A DNA stretch of 64,000 nucleotides, taken from positions 18,325 through 82,324 of the forward strand of contig NZ_POQQ01000048.1 of NCBI RefSeq assembly GCF_002964575.1, written 5' to 3'. The position numbers were made by a program, and so were the translations under genes. This document shows positions 34,886 through 43,955 of the stretch, one piece after another. Each line of letters opens with the position of its first letter. The first letter of the stretch is position 1. Source of the DNA: Streptococcus suis. Lineage in GTDB: Bacteria > Bacillota > Bacilli > Lactobacillales > Streptococcaceae. The notes under the pieces are model-generated. The model saw only the letters and a list, made by a program, of their open reading frames with translations. It was not told the origin of the DNA and did not search any database.

Positions 34886-35824
34886 ATGAAAAGAAGTTTA
34901 GTCCAAGTCCCCCTAGCCCTTTCAGGTCTGCTACTGGCTCTGGTAGCTTTGGCCAATCTATTAGCTCCAGTTCATCCCCTTATCAAACCCAGTCTGCAAG
35001 CCTTAGTCTTGCTGGGCTATGGTCTGCTGTTTTCCAGAATTTTTGCTGTCTGGTCAAAAACTAGGACTGAGCTAGGTCAGCCCATTGTTGCTTCTTGTTT
35101 TGCTACGCTTTTTATGGGCTTGTTATTGCTGATAGCCAGCCTTCCTCCTCTACCTTTGGGAATTGGTAAAGGAATTTGGCTAACTCTGGTTTTGCTTTAC
35201 GGTGCCTATATCGTCTATTTCTCTATTCGTTTTATCAGTCAAAGGAAGTTGGAGTTAGTTTTTCCAAGCTGGTTTATCGTCTATGTAGGTTTTGCCATGG
35301 TTGGGGTGACTGCGCCAGTCTATCAAGCTTTTAGACTGGGATGGTTTTCTCTGATTTTTGCGGGAATTTCCTTTGCTATCTTGTTGCCAGTTGTAGTGTA
35401 TCGTTTGCTACATGTCAAATTGGTTCAGGCTCAATTTCCCCTGCTAGCTATCTTTGCAGCTCCGACTGCCCTGCTCTTAACTGCCTATCTTCAATTGGCA
35501 GAGCAGGTAGATTTGCGCTTGCTTGTGTTTTTGTTAGTCTTGTCCCAATCCTTCTATCTAACAGTGGTTCTCTCGCTCAGACGATTGACCAAAAATGGTT
35601 TTAGTCCTCTCTTTGCAGCCTTTACTTTTCCGTTTGTCAGCTCTGCTATTTCCCTAAAACTGACCCTAGGGAAGTTGGTGGGACTTCAATCCCTCCTGTC
35701 ATTTGTTTTGCAAGTGGAGATCATCCTGGCGACGCTTGTGATTGCGGGAGTAGCTTTTCTGTATGTCAATCACCTGTCAAGAGAGTTAGTCAGTGTTTGG
35801 TCCTCGGCTGAGGAGAGTGTGTAG
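34886..35824 (+). CDS. TDT family (TehA/SLAC1-like) membrane transporter
   Basis: A 312-residue protein with ten membrane helices, matching the tellurite-resistance/dicarboxylate transporter family: opening VPLALSGLLLALVALANLL, FPSWFIVYVGFAMVGVTAP and FTFPFVSSAISLKLT with the conserved Phe-gated pore regions. Such proteins carry anions (C4-dicarboxylates, sulfite, chloride or formate-like). The TehA label is by family; a tehB homologue lies 24 kb away and is not evidence for a functional pair. Own promoter, TGtTACAAT near 34848. Confidence 0.82.
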   Translation: MKRSLVQVPLALSGLLLALVALANLLAPVHPLIKPSLQALVLLGYGLLFSRIFAVWSKTRTELGQPIVASCFATLFMGLLLLIASLPPLPLGIGKGIWLTLVLLYGAYIVYFSIRFISQRKLELVFPSWFIVYVGFAMVGVTAPVYQAFRLGWFSLIFAGISFAILLPVVVYRLLHVKLVQAQFPLLAIFAAPTALLLTAYLQLAEQVDLRLLVFLLVLSQSFYLTVVLSLRRLTKNGFSPLFAAFTFPFVSSAISLKLTLGKLVGLQSLLSFVLQVEIILATLVIAGVAFLYVNHLSRELVSVWSSAEESV

Positions 35825-35860
35825 GTCTATGGAGGGTTCTGGCAATGATTCAAAGTAGAA

Positions 35861-35887
35861 AATCTAGTCAAGAGGCTAGGTTTTTTG
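35861..35887 (+). terminator. Terminator of TDT gene
   Basis: Stem AATCTAG / CTAGGTT with six T; the T run overlaps the promoter of the next gene. Confidence 0.65.
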
Positions 35888-35894
35888 TTATAAT
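35886..35894 (+). promoter_or_regulatory. Extended -10 promoter giving a leaderless HAD mRNA
   Basis: TGTTATAAT ends six bases before the ATG, so transcription should start at or next to the A of ATG. No Shine-Dalgarno is present. Confidence 0.6.
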
Positions 35895-35900
35895 CAAACC

Positions 35901-36599
35901 ATGAAAGCAGTGATTTTTGATTTAGATGATACCTTATACGACCAAATCCAGCCCTTCAAAAAGGCTTTGGATAGGCATTTGCAGGTGGATGATGAGCTAG
36001 TCGGTCCCCTTTATCTAGCCTTTCGTCATCATGCGGATCAGGTATTTGAAGCAGCAGCGACTGGCAAGATGAGTTTAAAGGACAGCCATATCTATCGGAT
36101 GAAAGCAGCCCTAGCTGATTTTGGATTTCAGGTATCGGATGCTCTAGCTTTGACCATTCAGATTGATTATGATTATTTCCAAGGACAGTTGGAGCTTAGT
36201 CCTATGTTTCCAGCGATTTTTTCACATTGTAAAGAAAGGGGACTTGCGCTTGGGATCATAACCAACGGTCCTCATCGCCACCAATTGCGGAAGATACGCA
36301 CTTTGGGCCTTTTGGAATGGTTTGATCAAGATCTAATTCTTATTTCAGGTCAGCTTGGGGTTGCAAAACCGAATTCGCAGATTTTTCAGGTTATGGAACA
36401 GCGTTTGGGACTTTCCTCCGATGAGATTTGCTATGTGGGCGATTCTTTTGAGAATGATGTCATAGGGGCCAAGGCTTGTGGTTGGCAGGCTGTTTGGTTT
36501 AATCATCGCTTGCGTCCAGCCCCTGAAACAAGTGTTAGTCCTGATAGGATAGTGAACAGGTGGGAGGATTTAGCAGAGGCAATCATCCAGATGGCTTAG
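35901..36599 (+). CDS. HAD-IA family hydrolase
   Basis: A 232-residue phosphatase-like protein: motif I VIFDLDDTLYDQ (~4-15), motif II ITNGPH, motif III lysine in GVAKPNSQIF, motif IV YVGDSFENDVIGAK. A four-helix cap between motifs I and II places it with YjjG/Gph-type enzymes that remove phosphate from small metabolites. Substrate unknown. It has its own, probably leaderless, promoter. Confidence 0.9.
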   Translation: MKAVIFDLDDTLYDQIQPFKKALDRHLQVDDELVGPLYLAFRHHADQVFEAAATGKMSLKDSHIYRMKAALADFGFQVSDALALTIQIDYDYFQGQLELSPMFPAIFSHCKERGLALGIITNGPHRHQLRKIRTLGLLEWFDQDLILISGQLGVAKPNSQIFQVMEQRLGLSSDEICYVGDSFENDVIGAKACGWQAVWFNHRLRPAPETSVSPDRIVNRWEDLAEAIIQMA

Positions 36600-36616
36600 C
36601 CATTATTTATGGGTGT

Positions 36617-36639
36617 GATAGATAAAATATATTAGCAAG
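36617..36639 (+). repeat. Upstream motif shared with the TDT gene
   Basis: GATAGATAAAATATATTAGC then AAG. See 34781-34805. Confidence 0.35.
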
Positions 36640-36724
36640 TTCAATCGTATTATGATAGGATGATACTATATCATATGGGTCTTTTTTAGACCTGTCTATG
36701 AAATATCATGAAATGGAGTATCCT

Positions 36725-37288
36725 ATGACACAAGCATTTTTCCCTATTCATACCTTGGACACGGTTAGACCTGATTTGAGAGAAAATCTGGAAACGGTCA
36801 AGAAAAATAACGGTGGCTACATTCCCAACCTGATTGGTCTTTTAGCCAACTCTCCAACTGCCTTGGAAACCTATCAGACAGTCGGTGGTATCAATCGCCG
36901 CAACAGCCTGACACCTACTGAGCGAGAAGTGGTGCAGATTACAGCAGCAGTTGCCAATGGCTGTGGTTTCTGTGTCGCAGGTCATACCGCCATCTCCATC
37001 AAGCAGGTCAAGATGCCAGATGAGATTTTGCAGGCCCTCCGTCAGGGAACACCGATTGAGGCGGATGCAAAATTGGATAGCCTAGCCCGCTTTACGCTGG
37101 CAGTTATTCATGAAAAAGGCAAGGTCGGCGACCAGTTGTTGGAAGAATTTTTCCAAGCTGGCTATACAGCAGAAAATGCCCTAGATGTCGTCTTGGGAGT
37201 TAGTCTTGCGACCCTCTGTAATTATGCCAATAACCTCATCAACACCCCAATCAATCCCGAATTACAGCCCTATGCTTTGGAGGATTAA
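36725..37288 (+). CDS. Carboxymuconolactone decarboxylase/AhpD-like protein
   Basis: A 187-residue all-helical protein of the CMD family. The CxxC pair NGCGFCVAGHTA (~78-90) with its adjacent His is the AhpD-type peroxidase or disulfide active site; the N-terminal NNGGYIPNLIGLLANSP stretch is typical of CMD-type uncharacterised proteins. It likely takes part in thiol peroxide detoxification, but a partner is not evident. The ATG at 36725 follows GGAG 6 nt upstream; an in-frame ATG nine codons earlier lacks a ribosome site. Confidence 0.88.
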   Translation: MTQAFFPIHTLDTVRPDLRENLETVKKNNGGYIPNLIGLLANSPTALETYQTVGGINRRNSLTPTEREVVQITAAVANGCGFCVAGHTAISIKQVKMPDEILQALRQGTPIEADAKLDSLARFTLAVIHEKGKVGDQLLEEFFQAGYTAENALDVVLGVSLATLCNYANNLINTPINPELQPYALED

Positions 37289-37299
37289 AAAATAGAGAG

Positions 37300-37327
37300 A
37301 ACCAGTCGGAATAGTCGGCTGGTTTTT
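37300..37327 (+). terminator. Terminator of AhpD-like gene
   Basis: Stem AACCAG / CTGGTT with a 13-base loop and a T run. Confidence 0.65.
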
Positions 37328-37340
37328 CAGTTGGAGCAAG

Positions 37341-37724
37341 TATCGTCATTTAGTTTTTCTTTTATTACTTCGACGTACGAGGAAACTTCGTTTCCTTATT
37401 TCCAGCTTCAAACACTCCACAGGAGTATTTGAACTCGCCTTGCCTGATTTTGTAAAAGTGACTTGCTTTGCAAGTATTATCTCCAACCTTGCACAGTCCA
37501 TTGACTGTGCAAGCAGTCTGGGGGATACGAATAGTCCGGTGGACTATTCGTACCTGAGCCTGAAAACAAAAAAGCGAAGTACATCAGCTGGTCACCTATA
37601 AATAAGAAAGCATTGAGTTATGCCTGCGGCTTTTGACGTGAACATCGTTCACTTTATCCCCAGCCTCCAACTATCTCCCAGATAGTTGGAGCGAGTACTA
37701 AAAGTAAACTAAAAGACTATAAAA
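37341..37724. mobile_element. MITE-like element, family A, long mosaic copy
   Basis: About 380 bp. The ends match the 107-bp element at 21921-22027 (left ...TTTCTTTTATTACTTCG, right GTACTAAAAGTAAACT...GACTATAA) and share ACTCGCCTTGCC. The interior is enlarged by a run of perfect palindromes: GGAAAC/GTTTCC (37381), CTTGCACAGTC/GACTGTGCAAG (37488-37513), TACGAATAGTCC/GGACTATTCGTA (37526-37552), TCCAACTATCT/AGATAGTTGGA (37666-37690). Also contains two 16-bp cores like those downstream of era. No open reading frame. Confidence 0.75.
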
Positions 37725-37819
37725 CTATTTTTATAAAAAAGTTAGAAAATTGAAAGTAGTTTCAGAAACACGTGATTTCTTTCTCAGGATAGAAATTAAA
37801 ATTTAAATGTTAAAGTCTA

Positions 37820-37847
37820 TTGAAAAGATGTCAATATATTGTATAAT
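37820..37847 (+). promoter_or_regulatory. Promoter of the nan operon
   Basis: TTGAAA (37820-37825), 16 nt, TATAAT (37842-37847). Confidence 0.7.
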
Positions 37848-37852
37848 GATAA

Positions 37853-37866
37853 TGTAAGCGCTAACT
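37853..37866 (+). promoter_or_regulatory. cre site (CcpA operator)
   Basis: TGTAAGCGCTAACT matches the catabolite-responsive element consensus at every position. It overlaps the expected transcription start, so CcpA would repress the nan operon when a preferred sugar is available. Confidence 0.92.
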
Positions 37867-37894
37867 CGGATCCGGTAATAGAAAGGAGATATTG

Positions 37895-38596
37895 ATGGTT
37901 CACATCAGTAAAGACGTTTTAAAAGAACAGATTAAAGATGGCATTATTATTTCCTGTCAAGCTTTACCAGGAGAGCCTTTATATAGAGAAGAGGGTGGGG
38001 TTATGCCCCTTCTGGTCAAAGCCGCTCAGGAGGCAGGTGCTGTAGGTATTCGAGCAAACAGTGTTCGAGATATTAAAGAAATCAAGGAAGTAACCGATTT
38101 ACCAATTATCGGAATTATCAAGAGAGACTATCCTCCTCAAGAACCCTTCATTACAGCAACGATGAGAGAGGTTGACGAGCTAGCAGCCCTAGACATTGCA
38201 GTTATCGCTTTGGATTGTACCAAACGCGAGCGCTACGATGGTCTGGCCATAGCTGACTTCATCAAGCAAATCAAGGAAAAATATCCACAGCAGCTCTTCA
38301 TGGCAGATATTTCTACCTATGAAGAAGGTGTGGCAGCCCACGAGGCAGGTATTGATTTTGTTGGGACAACTCTTTCCGGCTACACTTCTTATAGCAGACA
38401 GGAAGATGGTCCAGATATTGAGCTGGTTGACCGCCTCTGTCGGGCAGGGATAGATGTGATTGCAGAAGGTAAAATCCATTACCCAGATCAGGCTAAAACC
38501 ATTCACGATTTAGGTGTAGCAGGGATTGTCGTCGGCGGTGCCATTACTCGTCCAAAGGAAATAGCAGAGCGATTTATCAAGGCTTTGCAAACATAA
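37895..38596 (+). CDS. nanE: N-acetylmannosamine-6-phosphate 2-epimerase
   Basis: A 233-residue TIM-barrel enzyme that converts ManNAc-6-P to GlcNAc-6-P, the last dedicated step of sialic acid catabolism before NagA/NagB. Family motifs: [11 protein letters not shown] near the start, [30 protein letters not shown] with catalytic Lys, GTTLSGYT, and AEGKIHYP. Start ATG 37895 follows AAAGGAGA; it leads the operon. Confidence 0.96.
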   Translation: MVHISKDVLKEQIKDGIIISCQALPGEPLYREEGGVMPLLVKAAQEAGAVGIRANSVRDIKEIKEVTDLPIIGIIKRDYPPQEPFITATMREVDELAALDIAVIALDCTKRERYDGLAIADFIKQIKEKYPQQLFMADISTYEEGVAAHEAGIDFVGTTLSGYTSYSRQEDGPDIELVDRLCRAGIDVIAEGKIHYPDQAKTIHDLGVAGIVVGGAITRPKEIAERFIKALQT

Positions 38597-38649
38597 TAGT
38601 TATATTGTCCAAGAAAACTCCCAATGGGATAAAAAAATAAAGGAGAAGA

Positions 38650-39966
38650 ATGATGAAGAAAATCATACATTCATTGTTAGCTGGTGTGGCAGTTTTGTCA
38701 CTCGCAGCATGTAGTGGTGGTAGCAGTAATACAACTGCTGAAAAAACAGCTGAATCAAGTGCTTCTGGTAAGACAGAAATCACTTGGTGGGCCTTCCCAG
38801 TATTCACACAAGAGAATACAGAAGACGGTGTTGGTACCTATGAGCAAAAAATTATTGCTGCTTTTGAGGAAGCTAACCCAGACATTACTGTCAAACTGGA
38901 AACCATTGACTTTACATCTGGTCCAGAAAAAATCACGACTGCTATCGAAGCAGGTACTGCTCCAGACGTTCTCTTCGATGCACCAGGTCGTATCATTACC
39001 TACGGAAAAAATGGTAAATTGGCTGAATTGAATGATCTCTTCACAGATGAATTTGTCAAAGATGTGAACAACGATAACATCATTCAAGCATCTAAGGCTG
39101 GTGATACTGCCTACATGTACCCACTCAGCTCTGCTCCATTCTATATGGCCTTCAACAAAGCGATGTTGAAAGATGCTGGTGTTCTTGACCTTGTAAAAGA
39201 TGGCTGGACAACTGACGACTTTGAAAAAGTCATCAAGGCTTTGAAAGACAAGGGTTACAACCCTGGTTCCCTCTTCTCTAACGGTCAAGGTGGTGACCAA
39301 GGTACTCGTGCCTTCTTGGCAAACCTCTACAGCGGTAGCATCACTGATGAAGGCGTAACCAAATATACAACTGATTCTGAACAAATGATCAAGGCTTTGG
39401 ATAAGGCAGCTGGTTGGATTAAAGACGGCTACATGATGAACGGCTCTCAATACGCAGGTGGCGATGACATCCAAAACTTTGCAAATGGTCAAACTTCTTA
39501 CACTATCCTTTGGGGACCTGCTCAAAATGGTATCCAAGGACAATTGTTAGAAGCATCTAAAGTAGAAGTTCTTGAAGTACCATTCCCATCTGAAGATGGT
39601 AAAGCAGCTCTTGAATACCTTGTAAACGGCTTTGCAGTCTTCAACAATGGCGACGAAGCTCGTGTAGCAGCGTCTAAGAAATTCATCCAGTTCATCGCAG
39701 ATGACAAAGAATGGGGTCCTAAGAACGTTGTTCGTACAGGTGCCTTCCCAGTTCGTACATCATTTGGTGCTCTCTATGATGACGAACGTATGGCTACTAT
39801 TGACAAGTGGACTGGTTACTACTCACCATACTACAACACAATTGATGGATTTGCTGAAATGAGAACTCTTTGGTTCCCAATGCTTCAAGCTGTATCAAAT
39901 GGCGAAAAAGAAGCAGAGGCTGCTTTGAAAGAATTCACTGAGCAAGCAAACGCAACCATTAAATAA
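38650..39966 (+). CDS. Sugar ABC transporter substrate-binding lipoprotein
   Basis: A 438-residue lipoprotein: signal peptide with lipobox SLAAC (Cys ~21), Ser/Thr-rich linker, then a family 1 solute-binding domain ([44 protein letters not shown]-like [11 protein letters not shown]). Located between nanE and two permease genes and therefore likely to bind sialic acid, ManNAc or a sialylated oligosaccharide. In pneumococcus a homologous transporter lies in the same position. The ATPase is not in the operon and is presumably the shared MsmK-type ATPase. Confidence 0.9.
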   Translation: MMKKIIHSLLAGVAVLSLAACSGGSSNTTAEKTAESSASGKTEITWWAFPVFTQENTEDGVGTYEQKIIAAFEEANPDITVKLETIDFTSGPEKITTAIEAGTAPDVLFDAPGRIITYGKNGKLAELNDLFTDEFVKDVNNDNIIQASKAGDTAYMYPLSSAPFYMAFNKAMLKDAGVLDLVKDGWTTDDFEKVIKALKDKGYNPGSLFSNGQGGDQGTRAFLANLYSGSITDEGVTKYTTDSEQMIKALDKAAGWIKDGYMMNGSQYAGGDDIQNFANGQTSYTILWGPAQNGIQGQLLEASKVEVLEVPFPSEDGKAALEYLVNGFAVFNNGDEARVAASKKFIQFIADDKEWGPKNVVRTGAFPVRTSFGALYDDERMATIDKWTGYYSPYYNTIDGFAEMRTLWFPMLQAVSNGEKEAEAALKEFTEQANATIK

Positions 39967-39979
39967 ATGAATTGAATGA

Positions 39980-40025
39980 GGCTCCTTTTCTCTGTTAGCT
40001 ATTCAATAGATATGGAAAAGGAGCC
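39980..40025 (+). promoter_or_regulatory. Intercistronic stem-loop in nan operon
   Basis: GGCTCCTTTTC / GAAAAGGAGCC, an 11-bp perfect stem with a 24-base loop, without a strong T tract. It probably protects the 3' end of the binding-protein message or partly terminates, allowing excess binding protein over permease. Confidence 0.6.
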
Positions 40026-40121
40026 ATTCCTTTCATGCTTTGTGAAAATCAAGAATTATTTTTTCAGTAGGTATTTTGATTTTCATAAAGAATGATTACG
40101 AATAGAATTGAGGTGTTCTAA

Positions 40122-41009
40122 GTGCAGATAAATAAGATTAGAATGCGGGAAACCATTGTATCCTATACCTTCTTGGCTCCTATTCTCATTTTCTTCACCA
40201 TTTTTGTACTCGCTCCAATGATCATGGGATTTGTCACCAGTTTCTTTAACTATACCATGACAGATTTCACCTTTGTTGGACTGGATAATTATGTACGGAT
40301 GTTTAATGATCCGATCTTTATCAAATCTCTGATTAACACATTGATTATCGTGGTTGGTTCAGTGCCAGTAGTTGTTTTCTTTTCAGTCTTTGTCGCTTCG
40401 CAGACCTATGAAAAGAATGTCATCGCTCGCTCTTTCTACCGTGCAGTTTTCTTCCTGCCTGTTGTAACGGGTTCCGTTGCTGTAACGGTTGTTTGGAAAT
40501 GGATTTACGATCCCCTGTCAGGTATCTTGAACTTCGTTTTGAAATCTGGCGGCCTTATTGAACAAAATATCAGTTGGTTAGGGGATAAACAGTGGGCCTT
40601 GTTAGCCATCATCATTATCCTCTTAACAACTTCAGTTGGTCAGCCGATTATTCTTTACATTGCAGCTCTTGGAAATATTGATAATTCCTTGGTAGAAGCA
40701 GCGCGTGTGGACGGTGCCAATGAGCATCAGGTTTTCTGGCAAATCAAATGGCCAAGCCTCTTACCAACCACTCTTTATATCGCAGTTATTACTACCATTA
40801 ACTCCTTCCAGTGTTTTGCCCTTATTCAGCTCTTGACCTCAGGTGGACCTAACTATTCAACATCCACCCTCATGTACTACTTGTACGAAAAAGCCTTCAA
40901 GCTGTCTGAGTATGGATATGCAAACACCATGGGTGTTTTCCTAGCAGTCATGATTGCACTGATTTCCTTTGCCCAATTCAAGATTTTGGGTAACGATGTG
41001 GAATACTAG
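40122..41009 (+). CDS. Sugar ABC transporter permease 1
   Basis: A 295-residue MalF-type permease with six membrane helices and the EAA loop EAARVDGANEHQVFWQIKWP (~195-214), which docks the ATPase. GTG 40122 start with GAGGTG at suitable distance. Works with the adjacent permease and binding protein in sialic acid or amino-sugar uptake. The 112-nt gap upstream carries no other gene. Confidence 0.9.
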   Translation: MQINKIRMRETIVSYTFLAPILIFFTIFVLAPMIMGFVTSFFNYTMTDFTFVGLDNYVRMFNDPIFIKSLINTLIIVVGSVPVVVFFSVFVASQTYEKNVIARSFYRAVFFLPVVTGSVAVTVVWKWIYDPLSGILNFVLKSGGLIEQNISWLGDKQWALLAIIIILLTTSVGQPIILYIAALGNIDNSLVEAARVDGANEHQVFWQIKWPSLLPTTLYIAVITTINSFQCFALIQLLTSGGPNYSTSTLMYYLYEKAFKLSEYGYANTMGVFLAVMIALISFAQFKILGNDVEY

Positions 41010-41022
41010 AAAGGAGGAAACT

Positions 41023-41853
41023 ATGAAAAAGAAAACCATTACACCCTTTGGTGTTATTTCAACGATTATCTTGCTTTTGTTGACCATCCTTTTCATATTC
41101 CCTTTCTATTGGATTATGACAGGTGCCTTTAAGTCACAGCCGCATACCATTGTCATCCCCCCTCAGTGGTGGCCAACCCAGCCAACGCTAGAAAACTTTA
41201 CCAAGTTGACGGTTCAAAACCCAGCCTTACAGTGGCTATGGAACTCAGTCTTTATCTCCTTGGCGACCATGATTTTGGTTTGTATGACCTCTTCTCTAGC
41301 TGGTTATGTCTTGGCTAAGAAACGGTTCTACGGACAGCGGATTTTGTTCTCAATCTTCATCGCTGCCATGGCTCTTCCTAAGCAGGTTGTGCTTGTGCCT
41401 CTGGTACGGATTATCAACTTTATGGGAATTCATGATACGCTAGCGGCAGTTATTCTACCCTTAGTTGGCTGGCCATTCGGGGTTTTCTTGATGAAGCAAT
41501 TCTCAGAAAATATTCCGACAGAATTGTTGGAATCTGCTAAAATTGATGGTTGTGGAGAAGTGTCTACCTTCTGGAATGTTGCCTTTCCAATTGTCAAACC
41601 AGGTTTTGCAGCCTTGGCTATCTTTACCTTCATCAACTCTTGGAATGACTACTTCATGCAGTTGGTTATGTTGACTTCTCGTCAGAATTTGACTATTTCG
41701 CTAGGTGTTGCAACCATGCAGGCTGAAATGGCAACCAACTATGGTGTCATCATGGCGGGGGCGGCTATGGCTGCAGTACCAATCGTTACTGTCTTCCTTG
41801 TCTTCCAAAAATCCTTTACTCAAGGTATCACCATGGGAGCGGTTAAAGGCTAA
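41023..41853 (+). CDS. Sugar ABC transporter permease 2
   Basis: A 276-residue MalG-type permease: six helices, EAA-type loop ELLESAKIDGCGEVSTFWNV (~163-182) and a C-terminal FVFQKSFTQGITMGAVKG typical of the family. The ATG at 41023 follows AAAGGAGGAAACT and is 13 nt after permease 1; the in-frame sequence earlier overlaps permease 1 and lacks support. Confidence 0.9.
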   Translation: MKKKTITPFGVISTIILLLLTILFIFPFYWIMTGAFKSQPHTIVIPPQWWPTQPTLENFTKLTVQNPALQWLWNSVFISLATMILVCMTSSLAGYVLAKKRFYGQRILFSIFIAAMALPKQVVLVPLVRIINFMGIHDTLAAVILPLVGWPFGVFLMKQFSENIPTELLESAKIDGCGEVSTFWNVAFPIVKPGFAALAIFTFINSWNDYFMQLVMLTSRQNLTISLGVATMQAEMATNYGVIMAGAAMAAVPIVTVFLVFQKSFTQGITMGAVKG

Positions 41854-41882
41854 GAATTCGGATAGTTGGTGGAGAAAGATAC

Positions 41883-42338
41883 ATGATTTATGATCATATT
41901 GACAATTGTTCACAATATAAGGGACTACATCCCAATTTGGATCTTGCCTTGGCTGTTTTGGAAAAGGGTGATTTTCGCGAGCAGGACCTAGGCAGGTATG
42001 AAATCGCTGGTCAGGCTGTCTATTACTTCCTTCAGGAAAATACTCTTTCAGAAGAGTTCAAGGAGGAATTCGAATACCATCGTTCCTACGCAGATATCCA
42101 TTTTGTTATCAGTGGACAGGAACAAATTTCTTACGGTTGTCGTCTGGTTGGAGAAGATACTGGTTTTGATCCAGCAAGTGATATCGGTTTTGTTCCGAGT
42201 GAAAAATGGGTGGATAGTCTACTTGATGGGAATTACTTTGCCATTTTCCTACCTGGTGAGGTTCATCAGCCAAACCAATGGGCAGGTGGACAAAAGACTG
42301 TCCGCAAGTTTGTCATTAAAGTCTTACTAGACGATTAG
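41883..42338 (+). CDS. YhcH/YjgK/YiaL family (NanQ-like) protein
   Basis: A 151-residue DUF386 beta-barrel protein. Features: GRYEIAGQAVYYFLQEN, the metal-binding EYHRSYADIHFVISGQE (~59-75), GEVHQPNQ and a C-terminal KFVIKV strand. Family members act as anomerases or lyases for amino sugars and are common in sialic acid operons, where NanQ in E. coli accelerates anomerisation of Neu5Ac. Confidence 0.88.
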   Translation: MIYDHIDNCSQYKGLHPNLDLALAVLEKGDFREQDLGRYEIAGQAVYYFLQENTLSEEFKEEFEYHRSYADIHFVISGQEQISYGCRLVGEDTGFDPASDIGFVPSEKWVDSLLDGNYFAIFLPGEVHQPNQWAGGQKTVRKFVIKVLLDD

Positions 42339-42370
42339 TTCTCAACTACAATAGAAAGGGGAAGATGTAA

Positions 42371-43024
42371 ATGAAAGGAAAGGGTGGTAGAACACTGGTT
42401 CAGTCCTTGTTTGATGTTAATCATCCAGCATGGCAACTGGTAGAAAAACTCTTTGATCTCATGCTCTTAAATGGCTTAACTGTTTTGGCAAGTCTTCCTC
42501 TTTTTACCTTGGGAATTGCCAAACTAGCTCTCCAAGCGAGTTTATGGGACATGAATGAAGAAGGGAAGGTCAAGGTCTGGTCGACCTACTGGGGTCATTT
42601 TGGTCGCCAGTGGAAACAGGGCTTGGTCTTGTCACTGGTAGAAATTGGGTTAACGACATTTTGCCTCTTGGATCTATATCTGATTTGGGGACAGGTTGGT
42701 CTGGTATTTGACAGTTTTCGTGCAAGCTGTATTGCCATCCTGCTCTTTAGTCAGCTACTTTGGGTCTATATCTACCCGTTAGCCAGTCGATTTGATTTGC
42801 AGTTGAAAGACTTATTCCTAAAAGGAATTTTATGCCTGGGGAATATGTTGTCCTTGACTGCTATGGTTGGTCTGGTCTTTCTACTTGTAGCTACTATCCT
42901 CTTTTATTCAGACCTGACATTTTTAATCGGTCTGGTTTGTCTGCTATTTTTTGCCTACGCTGGCCTATCCTTTCTATTTATTAGAGAATTTGGGTCAAGA
43001 ATAAAAACAGTTAAAAGGAATTAG
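42371..43024 (+). CDS. DUF624 (YesL-like) membrane protein
   Basis: A 217-residue protein with five membrane helices and the YesL pattern (L.NGLTVLASLPLFTLGIAKLALQASL at the start; the conserved hydrophilic WSTYWGHFGRQWKQG loop). These proteins lie beside sugar ABC transporters in many Firmicutes; their role is unknown. Spaced 2 nt from nanA, so translation may be coupled. Confidence 0.85.
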   Translation: MKGKGGRTLVQSLFDVNHPAWQLVEKLFDLMLLNGLTVLASLPLFTLGIAKLALQASLWDMNEEGKVKVWSTYWGHFGRQWKQGLVLSLVEIGLTTFCLLDLYLIWGQVGLVFDSFRASCIAILLFSQLLWVYIYPLASRFDLQLKDLFLKGILCLGNMLSLTAMVGLVFLLVATILFYSDLTFLIGLVCLLFFAYAGLSFLFIREFGSRIKTVKRN

Positions 43025-43025
43025 A

Positions 43026-43946
43026 ATGAAAGATTTATCGAAATATCATGGAATTATCCCAGCCTTCTATGCCTGTTATGACGAGGCTGGTGAGATTAGT
43101 TCAGAACGTGTAAAAGCCCTGGTTCAGTATTTCATTGACAAGGGTGTTCAAGGGCTTTATGTCAACGGTTCGTCTGGTGAATGCATTTACCAAAGTGTGG
43201 CAGACCGCAAGCAAATTCTTGAAGCGGTCATGGAAGTTGCCAAGGGTAAATTGACCATCATTAACCATGTTGCCTGCAATAATTTGAAGGACAGTGTGGA
43301 GCTAGCGCGCCATTCGGAAGAATTGGGTGTTGATGCTATTGCAGCCATCCCACCGATTTACTTCCGTTTGCCAGAGTACAGCATTGCTGCTTACTGGAAC
43401 GGTATTAGTGCAGCTGCACCAAACACCGATTTCATTATCTACAATATTCCGCAACTGGCAGGTGTGTCCTTGACACCAAGTCTTTATAAGGAAATGTTGA
43501 AAAATCCACGAGTGGTCGGGGTGAAAAATTCCTCTATGCCAGTTCAGGATATTGATACCTTTGTCAGTCTAGGCGGTGAAGACTATGTGGTCTTCAATGG
43601 TCCAGATGAGCAATTTCTCGGTGGTCGCCTCATGGGCGCTAAGGGTGGAATTGGGGGTACCTATGGTGCTATGCCAGAACTCTTCCTGCGTTTGAACCAA
43701 TTGATTGCGGACAAGGACTTGGAAACAGCCCGTCAATTGCAGGCGACTATCAATACTATTATTGGTAAACTGGTTTCCGGTCATGGTCATATGTACGCTG
43801 TCATCAAGGAAGTCATCCGTATCAATGATGGCTTGGATATTGGTTCTGTTCGTGAACCTCTGACAGCCTTGACGGAAGCAGACTTGATCATTGCCCAAGA
43901 AGCAGCTCAGGTCATTCGTGATGCTAAGGAAAGATTTGGTGCCTAG
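43026..43946 (+). CDS. nanA: N-acetylneuraminate lyase
   Basis: A 306-residue class I aldolase of the DHDPS family that splits N-acetylneuraminate into ManNAc and pyruvate. The GSSGE substrate motif (~50), Tyr in IIYNIPQLAG (~138-146), and the Schiff-base Lys in VGVKNSS (~165) are visible. AAAGGAATTAG precedes the ATG; it ends 9 nt before the ROK kinase gene. Confidence 0.95.
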   Translation: MKDLSKYHGIIPAFYACYDEAGEISSERVKALVQYFIDKGVQGLYVNGSSGECIYQSVADRKQILEAVMEVAKGKLTIINHVACNNLKDSVELARHSEELGVDAIAAIPPIYFRLPEYSIAAYWNGISAAAPNTDFIIYNIPQLAGVSLTPSLYKEMLKNPRVVGVKNSSMPVQDIDTFVSLGGEDYVVFNGPDEQFLGGRLMGAKGGIGGTYGAMPELFLRLNQLIADKDLETARQLQATINTIIGKLVSGHGHMYAVIKEVIRINDGLDIGSVREPLTALTEADLIIAQEAAQVIRDAKERFGA

Positions 43947-43955
43947 GAGGTGTCT

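Noticed and set aside
37526..37552. TACGAATA as a competence box
   Set aside because: It is part of a perfect palindrome in the family A mobile element with no gene start at suitable distance.
37341..37724. CRISPR-like array or tRNA cluster in the repeat-rich region
   Set aside because: The palindromes have different sequences and are not regularly spaced; no conserved repeat with unique spacers and no tRNA fold.
38755..39543. A 262-codon minus-strand frame within the sugar-binding lipoprotein gene
   Set aside because: Shadow frame; the plus-strand product has a lipobox and full family match.
40094..40105. TACGAATA before the first nan permease as a competence box
   Set aside because: Only about 20 nt before the start codon and in the middle of an operon; most likely chance.
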